50,000 bases of DNA from Neocallimastix lanati (nom. inval.) (taxonomy: Eukaryota > Neocallimastigomycota > Neocallimastigomycetes > Neocallimastigales > Neocallimastigaceae). The stretch's first letter is position 1. Every line of letters starts with the position of its first letter. The stretch is from positions 2,300,001 through 2,350,000 of the forward strand of contig JACVTC010000004.1 in assembly GCA_016946835.1 (NCBI GenBank), in the 5' to 3' direction. The position numbers and the translations under genes were made by a program. The notes beneath the pieces were generated by a model that searched no databases, was not told the origin of the DNA, and saw nothing but the letters and a program-made list of their open reading frames with translations. Shown here in pieces: positions 12,503 through 23,309 of this stretch.

Positions 12503-13851
12503 GTTTTTATTTATTATTATTATTATTATTTTTTTATTTTTATTTTTATTTTTATATTTCATTTTTTATTTTTTATTTTTTTTTTTTTTTTAAACTAAAA
12601 ATCATATATTATTGAGCATTAATTTTATACCTATAAAATTAGAATAATTAAATAATTAGATAAATAAATTATAAAAAATTATACAATGTTGTTAATAATA
12701 TTTTCAATTAATAATAAAATTAATGTTTATAGGTTACTTGGTCTACTCATTGTCACAACGATTTAGGTCTTGCTACTGCTAATACTCTTGCTGGTGTTCG
12801 TAATGGTGCTCGTCAAGTTGAAGTAACTATTAATGGTATTGGTGAACGTGCTGGTAATACTGCTCTTGAGGAAATTGCTTTAAGTACTTATATGCATAAG
12901 GGATTTTTCAATGTTTTCCATCATATTGATACCACCCACATTTATGGTATTTCTCAATTAGTAATAAAGAGAACTGGTATGATTGTTCAAGCTAACAAAG
13001 CTATTGTTGGGGCTAATGCTTTTGCTCATGAATCTGGTATTCATCAAGATGGTGTCTTAAAATGCAAGGAAACTTATGAAATAATGTCTCCAGATTTAGT
13101 TGGTGTACCATCCAACTTATTAATTTTAGGTAAGCACTCTGGTCGTAACGCTTTTCGTACTAGACTTGAAACTTTATTAAAGGATAATCCAAGTTACGAT
13201 TCTAAGATTCTTGAAAATGATGAAGAATTCCAAAAATTATTTAAGAATTTCAAGAAATTAGCAGATTCTAAAAAGAAGGGTGTTACTGATCAAGATTTAT
13301 ATGCTCTTATTGATGATTTCTTAAATATTAAGAAGTGTAATGAATTCTATATCTTAAAGAATATTCATGTTACCTCAGGTACCAACACAATTCCAACTGC
13401 TACTGTTCAATTAATTGATCTCACTGGTAATGTTAATGAGGCTTCTTCAGACTTTGCAGAAGAAAATGAAGAAATTGCAGGTAATGTTATAACTGATGCT
13501 CATATTGGTCATGGTGCTGTTCATGCTATTTTCCAAGCTATTAACAGATTAGTTTGTGTTAATAGTGTTCTTAGAACATATGAATTAAAGGCTATTACAG
13601 AAGGTTCTGATGCTCTAGGTAGAGTTGTTGTTCGTATCTCTGAACAAAATGATCAAAAGGAAAATTCTTCGGGTAATGTTGCCATTCTTGGTGAAATGAA
13701 AGAAAAGGAACGCTTAGGTAATTCTTCTGCCGACGTCTACCGTGGTGAAGGTGCTGATAATGATGTTCTTGTTGCTAGTGCTAAGGCTTATGTAAATGCT
13801 ATAAATAAGTTAATGTCTGCTAAGAATGTATTAACTCAAAGCACTCAATAA
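11243..13851 (+). CDS. leuA: 2-isopropylmalate synthase, bacterial/plant LeuA type
   Basis: Catalyses condensation of acetyl-CoA with 2-oxoisovalerate, the first committed step of leucine synthesis. Exons 11243-11488, 12005-12391 and 12733-13851 join in phase (introns gtaatt...ttag and gtaagt...atag) to give 583 aa. The TIM-barrel start carries the family signature at about residues 13-24 ([12 protein letters not shown], with the metal and catalytic Arg-Asp). The second signature [11 protein letters not shown] (about 215-225) supplies metal-binding His217/His219, and [11 protein letters not shown] (about 308-318) is the usual downstream motif. A regulatory LeuA-dimer-like region fills about 430-570, so leucine feedback is likely. 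The protein starts directly at the barrel, so no organelle targeting peptide is seen and a cytosolic location is inferred. The motif is LRDGEQSPG rather than the LRDGNQA form of classical fungal Leu4. Citramalate or homocitrate synthase are less likely alternatives. Confidence 0.93.
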
Positions 13852-14477
13852 ATATGAACAACTAATATATTTTTTAAATCAAGTTAAATAAAGTAACAAT
13901 AAAACAATTATATAAAAAATTAATGCAAATTTAAATTAATACAATAATGGAAATATATAAATTATAATATTAGTAAAAGTAGAATTTTTTTTATTTTTTT
14001 ATTTTTTTTGTATCTAATATTTCAACTTTATATCAAACTAATTTTTGTTTAAAATAAAATCTTTTTATGAAAAATATAAACCTTTTTCAAATAATGATGT
14101 TTTTTTTTTTTTTTTTTTTTTTTTTTCTTTATTTTATTTTATTATGCTAAATGAAAAAGTAAATGTTATTTATAATATATAAAATCATTCTACTTTATAT
14201 ATACTCAATAATATTAAACAATTATATTAAATTACATATGTACTTTTTTTTTTTTTTTAGAAAAAAAAAAAAAAAAATAAAAATAAATTAATAATAAAAA
14301 TAAATTAAAAAAATGAAAATAAAAATAAATTAAAAAATAAAAAATAAATATAATAAAAATAAAATAAAAAAATGACAAATAACAAATAAAAAGTAAAAAG
14401 TAAAATTGAAAATAATTAAAAAAAAAAAAAAAAAAAATAAAATAAAAATTGAAAATAATTAAAAAAAAAAGGTTTTG
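13852..14477. other. 3' flank of LeuA gene and A/T-rich spacer
   Basis: Contains a T run (14099-14126), a T run then an A run near 14244-14277, and A-rich sequence up to the LINE cluster. No gene is visible. Confidence 0.6.
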
Positions 14478-14523
14478 TTCATTTATATTAGTGTGGTTTT
14501 AAATTTGACATTAGTATTTCCAT

Positions 14524-16698
14524 CCTCCGGATGACGAAAATTCAGTAAATAATTCTTCTTCTGGTTTAAATTGTTTACAGAAGATATACTCAAGAATTTG
14601 GAATGGAGAATTTCCTAGCTCATGGAATGAAGCAAGTATTATATCTATTCCTAAAAAAGGAGATGATCTATCTGATTGTGACAATTATCGAGGTATCTCT
14701 CTGATTAACAATGGTATTAAACTCATTTCGAAAATAGTCTCCAAAAGAATTTCAGAATATGGACTTAAAAATAATTTTATTAGGCCAGAGCAATTTGGAT
14801 TTCGTACTAAAGAAGAATGTGTTAGTTTATTTATTTCAATTCGAGAAATTTGTCAAAGGCGTAAAAATGATAATAAAGAAACTTACCTAGCTTTTCTAGA
14901 TTTAAAAAAGGCATATGATTCTGTTCCAATAGGTAATATTTTATATAAATTAGATGCTTTAGGTATTAGAGGTAAATGTTATCAATTTATAAAAAATCTA
15001 TATTTGACATCCAAAGCTAGTGTTAAAATTGATGATCAATATTCGGAATCTTTTAATATTATGAAAGGAGTTAGACAAGGTTGTCCACTATCACCAATTC
15101 TTTTCAATCTTTTTATTAATGACATTTTTAATGATGTTTCAGAACTTGGAATTCCTTTAGGCGAATCTAGATGTTGTGGTGGACTCTTTGCAGATGATAT
15201 TGTTCTATGCGCACCGTCAAGAACTAAGTTGAAAAAAATGCTTAAGAAGGTAAATGAATGGGCTAAATTTAATATGATGAATTTTGGAATTAATAAGTGT
15301 GCAACGATGGTGATTCGACCAGACACACCTCTTTTTCAAAATAAAAGAGATCCTACTTTTTATCTTGCTGGTCAACCAATTCCAATAACTAAATGTTATA
15401 CCTATTTAGGTATACCATTTGATAAAAGCTTATCGTTGAAACCTATTATTAAATTACTTAACTCTAAAGTAACTAAAGCTCTCTTTTCTGTTAGTAAATT
15501 TCTTTCAAATTCCAAAATTCCTATTCCATTTAAGAAGATTATAATTAACTCTTATGTACTTAGTAAAGTCTCTTACTTTGCACCTTTACTTGGTTCGAAT
15601 AAAACGAGAACAAATAATACTCAGAAATTAATTAATAAAGGATTAAGATGGATTGCAGGTATACAAAAAGCCAAATCATTTATTAATGTATATTCTATTT
15701 CAAAAGATTTACATATTCCTCCATTGTCAGCTAAGTGTGCTTTGTCTCAGGTCAAATGTTTTGATAAATGGAAAAATTCAAATTGTACTATTTCCTATTT
15801 AGTTAATAATATTCCAAAATCTAGAAAATATACATGGACAAAAGAAAGTAGAACTCTTAAACGTAAACTAGAGAAAAGAGGTAATAACGATAATAAAATC
15901 AAGGATTTTTATTGGAAAAGAGATATGAAAATCAATTCTATTAAAGCTGAGTTTTATGACAAAAACAAATTCGAAGAAACATCAAAATTTATAAAACTTT
16001 GTTATGACTATCCTGATCTTTCATATAGTTTCTATTGGCTATTGAGAGCACGAAGCGGATATAGATTAGATGCTAGAATTGCTAAAGCTGCAAAAATAGT
16101 GGACCAAATGTGTCCTAATTTTTGTCCCTGTTGTAAAAGTAATAAACAATGGATAAGTCATTGGTTAATTGATTGTCCCTTTTTCAATCATACTCGTAGT
16201 AAAGTTAATGATAAAATTTTATTTTTATATAATGCTTTTTACCGTGGCAACCTAACAAATGATATTGTTAATAGTAATAATGATAATAGTAATAGTAATA
16301 ATAGTAATAGTTATAATAGTAATAATAATATTAGTAATAGTATTTTTAGTAATGTTAGTAATAGTATTGAAAATAATGTGTATATTGATTCTAGTGTGTG
16401 TGAAAAAGTGTTTAATTTCCTTCTTGGAGGTCGAAGTATTAATAACAGTACAAGGGAATGGAAGGATCTATTTAAGTGCCAGATGAAATCAGGTGCTTAT
16501 TCTGATACTCCGTTCTTAGTGGTTACTGCGGCACTTCTCCAATCGATTATACCTATTGCTATTGGCCAGCAATGGTCTTTGTTCAATAGGTTCAAATCGA
16601 ATCGTACTACTACTACCAAGAGCGTCAATGCTGAAGAAACAGTAAGACAGGCCAGCAGGGCTAGCGCAACCAATGAAGATCATAATTTTGTATCTTAA
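14524..16698 (+). CDS. LINE reverse transcriptase, 5'-truncated ORF2
   Basis: The frame is open from the truncation point to the stop at 16696-16698 (about 724 codons). There is no native start codon and the upstream endonuclease is missing. Reverse-transcriptase motifs appear in order: FLDLKKAYDS (motif A), GVRQGCPLSPILFN (motif B) near 15067-15110, FADDIVL (motif C) near 15188-15208, then YLGIPF (motif E) near 15403-15420. A C-terminal Cys/His cluster follows (CPNFCPCC then HWLIDC, about 16110-16180), typical of non-LTR elements. After it comes an Asn/Ser-rich run (about 16258-16350), then a conserved C-terminal tail. RT motifs are intact, but the protein is unlikely to be expressed independently because the 5' part is missing. 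Confidence 0.9.
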   Translation, partial: PPDDENSVNNSSSGLNCLQKIYSRIWNGEFPSSWNEASIISIPKKGDDLSDCDNYRGISLINNGIKLISKIVSKRISEYGLKNNFIRPEQFGFRTKEECVSLFISIREICQRRKNDNKETYLAFLDLKKAYDSVPIGNILYKLDALGIRGKCYQFIKNLYLTSKASVKIDDQYSESFNIMKGVRQGCPLSPILFNLFINDIFNDVSELGIPLGESRCCGGLFADDIVLCAPSRTKLKKMLKKVNEWAKFNMMNFGINKCATMVIRPDTPLFQNKRDPTFYLAGQPIPITKCYTYLGIPFDKSLSLKPIIKLLNSKVTKALFSVSKFLSNSKIPIPFKKIIINSYVLSKVSYFAPLLGSNKTRTNNTQKLINKGLRWIAGIQKAKSFINVYSISKDLHIPPLSAKCALSQVKCFDKWKNSNCTISYLVNNIPKSRKYTWTKESRTLKRKLEKRGNNDNKIKDFYWKRDMKINSIKAEFYDKNKFEETSKFIKLCYDYPDLSYSFYWLLRARSGYRLDARIAKAAKIVDQMCPNFCPCCKSNKQWISHWLIDCPFFNHTRSKVNDKILFLYNAFYRGNLTNDIVNSNNDNSNSNNSNSYNSNNNISNSIFSNVSNSIENNVYIDSSVCEKVFNFLLGGRSINNSTREWKDLFKCQMKSGAYSDTPFLVVTAALLQSIIPIAIGQQWSLFNRFKSNRTTTTKSVNAEETVRQASRASATNEDHNFVS

Positions 16699-16933
16699 AA
16701 TTATGATTAACATTGCGAAGTCAAAGTTAATTATTATACTTCAGTATAATAATGCCCTTGTGAAGTCTTACAAATATTAATTAAATGAAACTAGAATATA
16801 TTATACCATTATTTTATTTTTATTTTGTGTTTTATTTTTTGTTTATTTTTTTATCTTTTTTTTTTTTTTTATTATTTTATTACATGTATTTTATCAAATA
16901 TTTAATTAATAAAGATGAAACAAGTTTGCTGCC

Positions 16934-16963
<30 letters not shown>
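14524..16963 (+). mobile_element. Younger 5'-truncated LINE inserted in the older LINE
   Basis: The insert is bounded by a 16-bp direct repeat, acattagtatttccat, at 14508-14523 and 16964-16979 (the first A of the right copy may belong to the tail). The 3' end is an A run at 16937-16963 preceded by tgctgccgtt. The 3' UTR is 16699-16936. The 5' end falls inside the ORF, so it was truncated at insertion. The perfect duplication, clean tail and open reading frame all indicate a recent event. Confidence 0.92.
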
Positions 16964-16965
<2 letters not shown>

Positions 16966-16979
16966 ATTAGTATTTCCAT

Positions 16980-17565
16980 TAAAAGAAAAATAGTCTTAGA
17001 AGATTGCCCTAAATGTTGCCCATGTGGTGGAGTTAGTGTACCTAGCTTTTCTTATTGGATCTTTGCCTGTAAAGAATTGGAAAATTACAGAAATAAATTT
17101 TTACCTTTTCTTGATGATCTCTTTTTGAAGTTTGCAATGATAATTAAACAAAAATTCTTAGATGTTTCTTTAGATTCAGAAAAGGATTATGATAATATTT
17201 ATTATTTTATATTGAGTGATCTTCTTGGCAGGCGTTCAATATATATGAAAAAATTAAACTTAATGATGGGGAACAAAGACAATTAGTTGACAATATTTTT
17301 AAACAAAGTTCTATTTCGTCGACTGTTCCGTATTTTGTGGGGATTGCGGAGTTTCTAACAAACGTAATATCATTAATTTGTCGATCTTTTAGATTGATGT
17401 TGAATCTATTGAATCTACCGTTGCTAAGAGAGTCGACGTCGAAAGATCTGATACAAATTCGTTTGATAACACTAATTCTGAAATTATTACTCGCAATAGT
17501 GGACGCGGTGTTATCATCTATGAATGGGAAATGTTAGAAACTATTGTTTCTAACTCACTTTTATG
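16980..17565 (+). pseudogene. 3' ORF remnant of the older LINE
   Basis: This continues the split frame with DCPKCCPCGG and SYWIFAC (Cys-rich motif), then FLPFLDDLF to LLGRRS. A frameshift near 17230-17245 is needed to go on as EKIKLNDGEQRQLVDN and VGIAEFLTNVI, and another near 17395 to reach the stop at about 17563. The VGIAEFLT segment is closely shared with the LINE remnant at 34087-34590 and only distantly with the younger LINE, so at least two LINE subfamilies are present. The element is dead. Confidence 0.8.
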
Positions 17566-17869
17566 ATTATATAATATATAATAATTTATTTCATGCATTT
17601 TATTTTATTTTTTTTTTTTTTCATTTAAATCATGTAATTTTATTATTTTTATAAATTAAATAAAGTTATTCTCAAAGTCTAAAAAAAAAAAAAAAAAAAA
17701 AAAAAATTCATTTATATTATTATTTCAATTATAATTTCCTTTTCTTCATCGTTTCAGTTATTTTATATTTAATGTTAAAAAATTTTTATTAAAAATTTTA
17801 TTTCATTTATATATATATATTAAATATTAAATAAAAATAAATAATGAAATTAAAGCTTAAGAAGTACAA

Positions 17870-19012
17870 TTCTTTCAAATTCCAAAATTCCTATTCCATT
17901 TAAGAAGATTATAATTAACTCCTATGTACTTAGTAAAGTCTCTTACGTTGTACCTTTACTTGGTTCAAATAAAGCGAGAACAAATAATACTCATAAATTA
18001 ATTAATAAAGGATTAAGATGGATTGCAGGTTTACAAAAAGCCAAATCTTTTATTAATGTATATTCTATTTTAAAAGATTTCAATATTCCTCCATTGTCAG
18101 CTAAGTGTGCTTTGTCTCAAGTCAAATGTTTTGATAAATGGAAAGATTCAAATTGTATTATTTCCTATTTAGTTAATAATATTCCAAAAACTAGAAAATA
18201 TACATGGACGAAAGAAAGTAGAACTCTTAAACGTAAACTAGAGAAAATATCTCTTTTCCAATAAAATCAAGGATTTTTATTGGAAAAGAGATATGAAAAT
18301 CAATTCTATTAAAGCTGAATTTTATGACAAAAACAGATTGGAAGAAACATCAAATTTTATAAAACTTTGTTATGAATATCCTGATATTTCATCGGATATA
18401 GATTAGATGCTAGAATTGCTAAAGCTACAAAAATAATAGATCAATTGTGTCCTAATTTTTGACCCTGTTGTAAAAGTAATAAACAATGGATAAGGCATTG
18501 GTTAATTGATTGTCCATTTTTCAATCATATTCGTAGTAAAGTTAATGATAAAATTTTATTTTTATATAATGCTTTTAATCGTGGCAACCTAACAAATGAT
18601 ATTGTTAATAGTAATAATGATAATAGAAACAGTAATAATAGTAATAGTAATAATAGTAATAGTAATAATAGTAATAGTAATAATAGTAATAGTAATAATA
18701 GTAATAGTAATAATAGTAATAGTAATAATAGTAATAGTAATAATAGTAATAGTAATATAATAATAGTAATAGTAATAATAGTAATAGTAATAATAGTAAT
18801 AGTAATAATAGTAATAGTAATAATAGTAATAGTAATAATAGTAATAGTAATAATAGTAATAGTAATATAATAATAGTAATAGTAATAATAGTAATAGTAA
18901 TAGTAATGATAGTAATAGTAATAATAGTAATAGTAATAATAGTAATAGTAATAATAGTAATAGTATTTTTTAATAAACATTATTACTTAAAGTTATTTCC
19001 TAGTCTAAAAAA
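17870..19012 (+). pseudogene. Third LINE copy, damaged, same subfamily as the younger LINE
   Basis: From 17870 the sequence follows 15500 onward of the younger LINE with high identity (for example the ISYLVNNIPK region). It carries a T-to-G change, a stop replacing Cys in the Cys-rich motif (tga near 18460), a 33-base deletion near 18390, and a 14-to-12-base replacement at 18248-18259 that shifts the frame. The Asn/Ser-coding run is hugely expanded (18604-18966), after which the conserved C-terminal coding is missing and the sequence ends in an A-rich stretch near 19000-19025. No clear target duplication was found. Confidence 0.88.
18604..18966. repeat. Expanded AGT/AAT triplet array, 15-bp higher-order unit
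   Basis: A run of agt and aat triplets with dominant period agtaataatagtaat, encoding Ser/Asn in the LINE frame. The matching tract in the younger LINE (about 16258-16350) is under 100 bp and irregular, so this copy expanded after insertion or descends from an expanded parent. Two aata slips (near 18756 and 18865) break the frame. Confidence 0.9.
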
Positions 19013-19179
19013 ATATAAAAAAAATTGAATGGTATAAAATTTAAGCTCATAAGAAAAAAAGTAGTAGATAATAAATAATAAATATAATATTATATAATAT
19101 TTATTTCTATATATGAATATTTCATTTATTCTTTTTTTTTTTTTTTTTTTTTTTTAATTATTCTTATTATACGTCAGTA

Positions 19180-19755
19180 AGAATATACAAGGTGGACCAA
19201 CCCTTTTTATATTTAATATTCACATCAGCACCATTATCTATTAGAAATTTTATAAGAGTATTAGTACCATTTTTACTATAACAAATATCGCAGTAGGTTT
19301 TATTGTTCTGAGATTAAAACGGTTTAGTCATCTTTATCTTTAATGTTTATATCCGCTCCATTATCCAATAAGTATTTTACAATTTTAATGATAATTAAGA
19401 ATCATTCTTGAGATACATAGAATAAAGCAGTCCTGTACATATCATTCTTAATATTAATGGCGGCTCCATTCTTTACCAAAAATTTTACTAAAATTTTCGA
19501 GGCCACTTTACAGGCCTTCATTACAAAGATGTACTTCTTTTGTTAAAGTTAAAAAAAAATTCAAATCCTTTGGATATCTTATCAAATTTTTTAGAGTTAT
19601 ACTTTTAATGTTCGGATCGACCAACGAGGACCTTCTAATTTTACCTCTATTCCTTACTAAATATTTTTTAAAAATTGGTCATTGCCTCCTTTAAAAGCAT
19701 TTAGCATTAATTTTGGCATCCTTCTCTATTAAAAGTTTTATTATTTGACCATTAT
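19180..19755 (-). pseudogene. Ankyrin-repeat protein pseudogene
   Basis: The minus strand shows ankyrin repeats broken by stops and frameshifts. The clearest is IVKYLLDNGADINIKDKDD (about 19335-19400). Another partial unit reads FLVKNGA then KNDMYRTALFYVS (about 19415-19500), and one with FLIDNGADVNIKYKK lies near 19205-19255. A fourth, IIKLLIEKDAKINAK, is near 19700-19745. Spacing of about 33 residues between NGA motifs fits ankyrin. No start or complete frame remains. Ankyrin proteins are abundant in the inferred host group, so this is likely a decayed paralogue. Confidence 0.8.
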
Positions 19756-19769
19756 TATTTCATTGATAT

Positions 19770-20904
19770 AATCATCTTTTTTTTTTTTTTTTAATAATAA
19801 ATATGGATAATAATAAATATTAAATATTAAATAATGGGAACTAAATATATAAGTAATAATAATATATATATATATATATATAAAAGGAATATTACAATAA
19901 TAATAAATAAATATAATGTTAATAAATAATGTATAGTCATAATAAAGAAAAATATAAGGAATAAACAAAATTATGATAATAGTAATAATAAATAAATAGG
20001 TGAAAATAATAAGAAATAGTTATAATGGTTGTTAATAATGAATAACAATTAATGTAATAATAAAAATGGATATGTAATATATAATAATGAAGTAATGAAG
20101 TAAAAATACTATGAAAGTTAATAATAATAATATACAATAATAACAAATGGTGTGTAATAATGATATGACTGACAAAGAAAAAAAATTAAAAATTAACACA
20201 TTTATTTTAATAGTAATAACAGATAAATCGGTACAAATCATAGAAGATATTAATTAATAAATTCTTATAAATTAAAATAGTTAATAATAATAGCAGATAA
20301 TAATAAATGAATAAAAATAAAGGATAACAATCACAACAGAAGTGTTAAATAGTTTTATTGATTTATGTTATTACTGTTATTATTATTTTTATATATTATA
20401 AAAATTTTAATTTTATAAAAAATATTATATCTTAAATTCTAAAATAATAAAGATATTAATAAACTCATTTGAATACTTTTTTTTATTATTTTTTTATAAT
20501 TTATATAACATATAACATTTAATTATAATAAAATTTAATTTTTATTTGTTTATAAGAAAAAGTTTTTTATGGAGTTAAATTAATTAATAATAATAAATTA
20601 CAAAATAATTATATTTATTATTATTTATAAAAACACTATTTAATAATTTTTATATTAAGCATTCAATTCATTATTAATATTTTTTTGAATTAATAAAGTA
20701 AAAAACGCTTAAAAAAAATCCTAACAAATATTGATAATAATACATAATATTATTAGTTAATTAGTAATTAAATAAATAGAAAACTCTTGGCATCTTTTTT
20801 TTTTTTTTTATTTCTACTAAAACTTTTAATTAGAAATATGCAAAGATAAAATAAAATTTTAAAATATTCCTTTTAATAAGTATTTATTATATTAATTGAT
20901 TCTT

Positions 20905-20938
<34 letters not shown>

Positions 20939-21503
20939 TTTTTTTTATTATTATTTTTAAGGTTAATTATAAGTTAATGATTATATAAGAAATATAAAGA
21001 GCCTTGTTATATACAAAATATTCCATATTTTTTAAACAATTTTTACTTTAAATGTTAAAATATATTATAGAATTTAAACTTTATGTTTAAAATACATTAA
21101 TTTATTCAGAATTGTAATTAAATGTAATGATTTTTTAATTAAAAAATATTGTAAGAGGTATAACATGAATGGATGAAACATATTAAATAAAGATAATAAT
21201 TAAATTTCTATTTAAATAATTACATATTATACTTTTAATTAATTATTTATTATTTATTTATTTATTGAATTTGAGAATTGTTATATTTAAACTAAATAAA
21301 GTTATTTTTTTCTAAATAACGTTTTTTTTTTTTATTATTATTTTTTTTATTTTTTATTTTTTATTTCTTTTTTTTTTTTTTTTAAAAAAAATAAAATTTT
21401 TATTATAATATTTTATTTTCAAAAATTTAGATCACAAAGATTAGTTTCTGATTTTATTATTTAATAAAACTTTATATATATAATAATAACTAAAAACAAA
21501 AAT
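19770..21503. other. AT-rich intergenic stretch, no gene recognised
   Basis: Open frames here are Tyr/Ile/Asn low-complexity from AAT/ATA-rich sequence and show no domain. T runs occur at 19778-19792, 20799-20809 and 20909-20932. The promoter of the EF-hand gene should lie at the right end. Confidence 0.6.
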
Positions 21504-23055
21504 ATGTCTGAAGATGTAAGTTAAAAACAGCAATAGCAACAACAAAAAAAAAATAAAATAAAAAAAAAAAAAACTTATTGATTGAAATTTTAAGTAAAAT
21601 TTTTAAATATCAATAATAATAAAAAAGAAAAAATAATTACAACAATAATAATAATAATAAAGTAGTAAAATAAATATATAATAACAAAACAATACTCTGA
21701 TGAAAATTTGGTATATTAATTAGAATATTTGATTCACCCTTGAATTAATAGATATATTAAAATTATTATATTATTTTTTATTTTTTATATTTTTTTTTAT
21801 TAAAAAAAAAAAAAAAAAAAAGAGTTACAGAGCTTACGCTGCTCAACAATCTTCTGGTAATTACCAACAAGCCATGGGTGGTAAAACCAATACCAGTAGC
21901 CTTTCTGGAAACAATAACAATAGTAGTTATGGAGGAGGCCAAGCAAATTCTCAATCTAACCAAAGTGGATATCAAAGTGGTTATGGCAATCAAGGCAATC
22001 AAGGTGGCTATGGTAATCAAGGCAATCAAGGTGGTTATGGTAATCAAGGCAATCAAGGTGGTTATGGTAATCAAGGCAATCAAGGTGGTTATGGTAATCA
22101 AGGCAATCAAGGTGGTTATGGTAATCAAGGCAATCAAGGTGGCTATGGTAATCAAGGTGGCTATGGTAATCAAGGTGGCTTCGGAGGAGGCTTTGGTGGT
22201 GGTTTTGGTGGACCACCACCACCACCTATGATGGGCGGTTTCGGTAATTAGCTGGAAACAGCAATAATAATAATAATAATAAAATATATAATTATTAAAA
22301 CAATAATAATAAATAACAATACTAACAGTTATTATAATAAAAATAACAATAATAATAATAATAATAATAATGATTATTAAGGTGGTGGTTTTGGTGGTGG
22401 CTATGGAAGACCACCAATGGGTATGGGTGGCTTTGGAGGCCCAATGGGAGGATTCGGTGGTGGCTGGGTAATATAAAATTTCTTTATTAATTTACAATGT
22501 TTCAATTTTTATTATTTTACATTATTATAAATAATAATTAGTCTTTATTAATATTAACAGTATATTGTTAAAATTACATATATATTAATTTTATAAATTA
22601 AAATAATAATAGTTCCCACAAAATCCATTTAATTATTCACCACAACCATTCAACTACGGTGGAGGATACAACAGAATGCAAGCTTTCATGTTTCCAATGG
22701 GTGTTTCACCAGCGGTTATTGAAAAGATGGAAAAAGCTAGTAAAGCTTTTAGAGAATATGATAAAGATAATACTGGTACTCTAGATAAAGAAGGTAATTA
22801 AATTGAATATATTATATAATTTAAAAAATTATAGTAATAATAATAAAAATAAGGTTAATAAGTTCAAATATTTTATGTTGTTTTACTTTATTTATTTTTA
22901 ATAATATAAATACAGAATGGAAGAATTGTATCAAAAGTTTAAATATTAATATTCCAAGTGGTGATTTAAATACTCTATATAGTAGAATTGATAGAGATAA
23001 CTCTGGTAAGATTACTGAACGTGAATTTTGTGAATGGTACAGTTCTTGTTACTGA
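21504..23055 (+). CDS. EF-hand calcium-binding protein with Gly/Asn/Gln repeat N-terminus
   Basis: Proposed exons 21504-21515, 21823-22243, 22382-22467, 22613-22793 and 22916-23055 join in phase to about 279 aa. Residues about 20-150 are Gly/Asn/Gln-rich, with six copies of GYGNQGNQG, two shorter GYGNQG units, then GGGFGG and a PPPPP run. The C-terminus holds two canonical EF-hands: DKDNTGTLDKEE (an intron splits its last Glu) and DRDNSGKITERE, each with Asp at 1 and 3 and Glu at 12. It probably binds two calcium ions, and the low-complexity head resembles those of peflin-type proteins and phase-separating proteins. Two hands rather than five argue against a true penta-EF protein. Exon 1 (MSED) is uncertain, since its acceptor lies in an A run; translation could instead begin at Met 21874. 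Partner and role are unknown. Confidence 0.78.
21979..22176. repeat. Coding minisatellite, 27-bp unit
   Basis: Six nearly identical 27-bp units encoding GYGNQGNQG, followed by two 18-bp units encoding GYGNQG. Silent differences are few (ggt/ggc, tat constant), so the array is young or homogenised and likely to vary in length between strains. Confidence 0.92.
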
Positions 23056-23134
23056 ACAAATTGATAATTACTACAAAATTAAATTAATTCTGTTTTAAAC
23101 CTATATTATTATTATTATTATAAAAAGTCATAAT

Positions 23135-23188
<54 letters not shown>

Positions 23189-23278
23189 ATAAATAAATAT
23201 AATATCAAAAAAAAAAAAAAAAAAAAAAAAAAAAGCGAAGTATCAATCAAAATATTTTATCTAACAAAAAGCGACTAT

Positions 23279-23309
<31 letters not shown>

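Larger units (their letters stand above)
14491..17706 (+). mobile_element. Older 5'-truncated LINE, split by a second LINE
   Basis: The element starts at 14491 just after the 13-bp target duplication ttcatttatatta (14478-14490) and ends in an A tail (about 17682-17706). The same 13 bp recurs directly after the tail at 17707-17719. It is interrupted by the younger LINE (14524-16963). When the younger insert and one of its duplications are skipped, the frame reads continuously from GFKFDIS into IKRKIV and then a Cys-rich motif, matching GYRLD...AKIV in the younger copy. This confirms the nesting. Only the 3' part of the reverse-transcriptase protein remains. Confidence 0.88.

Noticed and set aside
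18525..18980. Open frame on the minus strand rich in Tyr, Ile, Thr and Leu
   Set aside because: It is only the complement of the AGT/AAT triplet array in the LINE copy; no domain and no start context.
21778..22231. Overlapping open frames on both strands across the Gly-rich repeat
   Set aside because: The repeat unit length is a multiple of three, so all frames stay open. Only the frame encoding GYGNQG joins in phase to the EF-hand exons.
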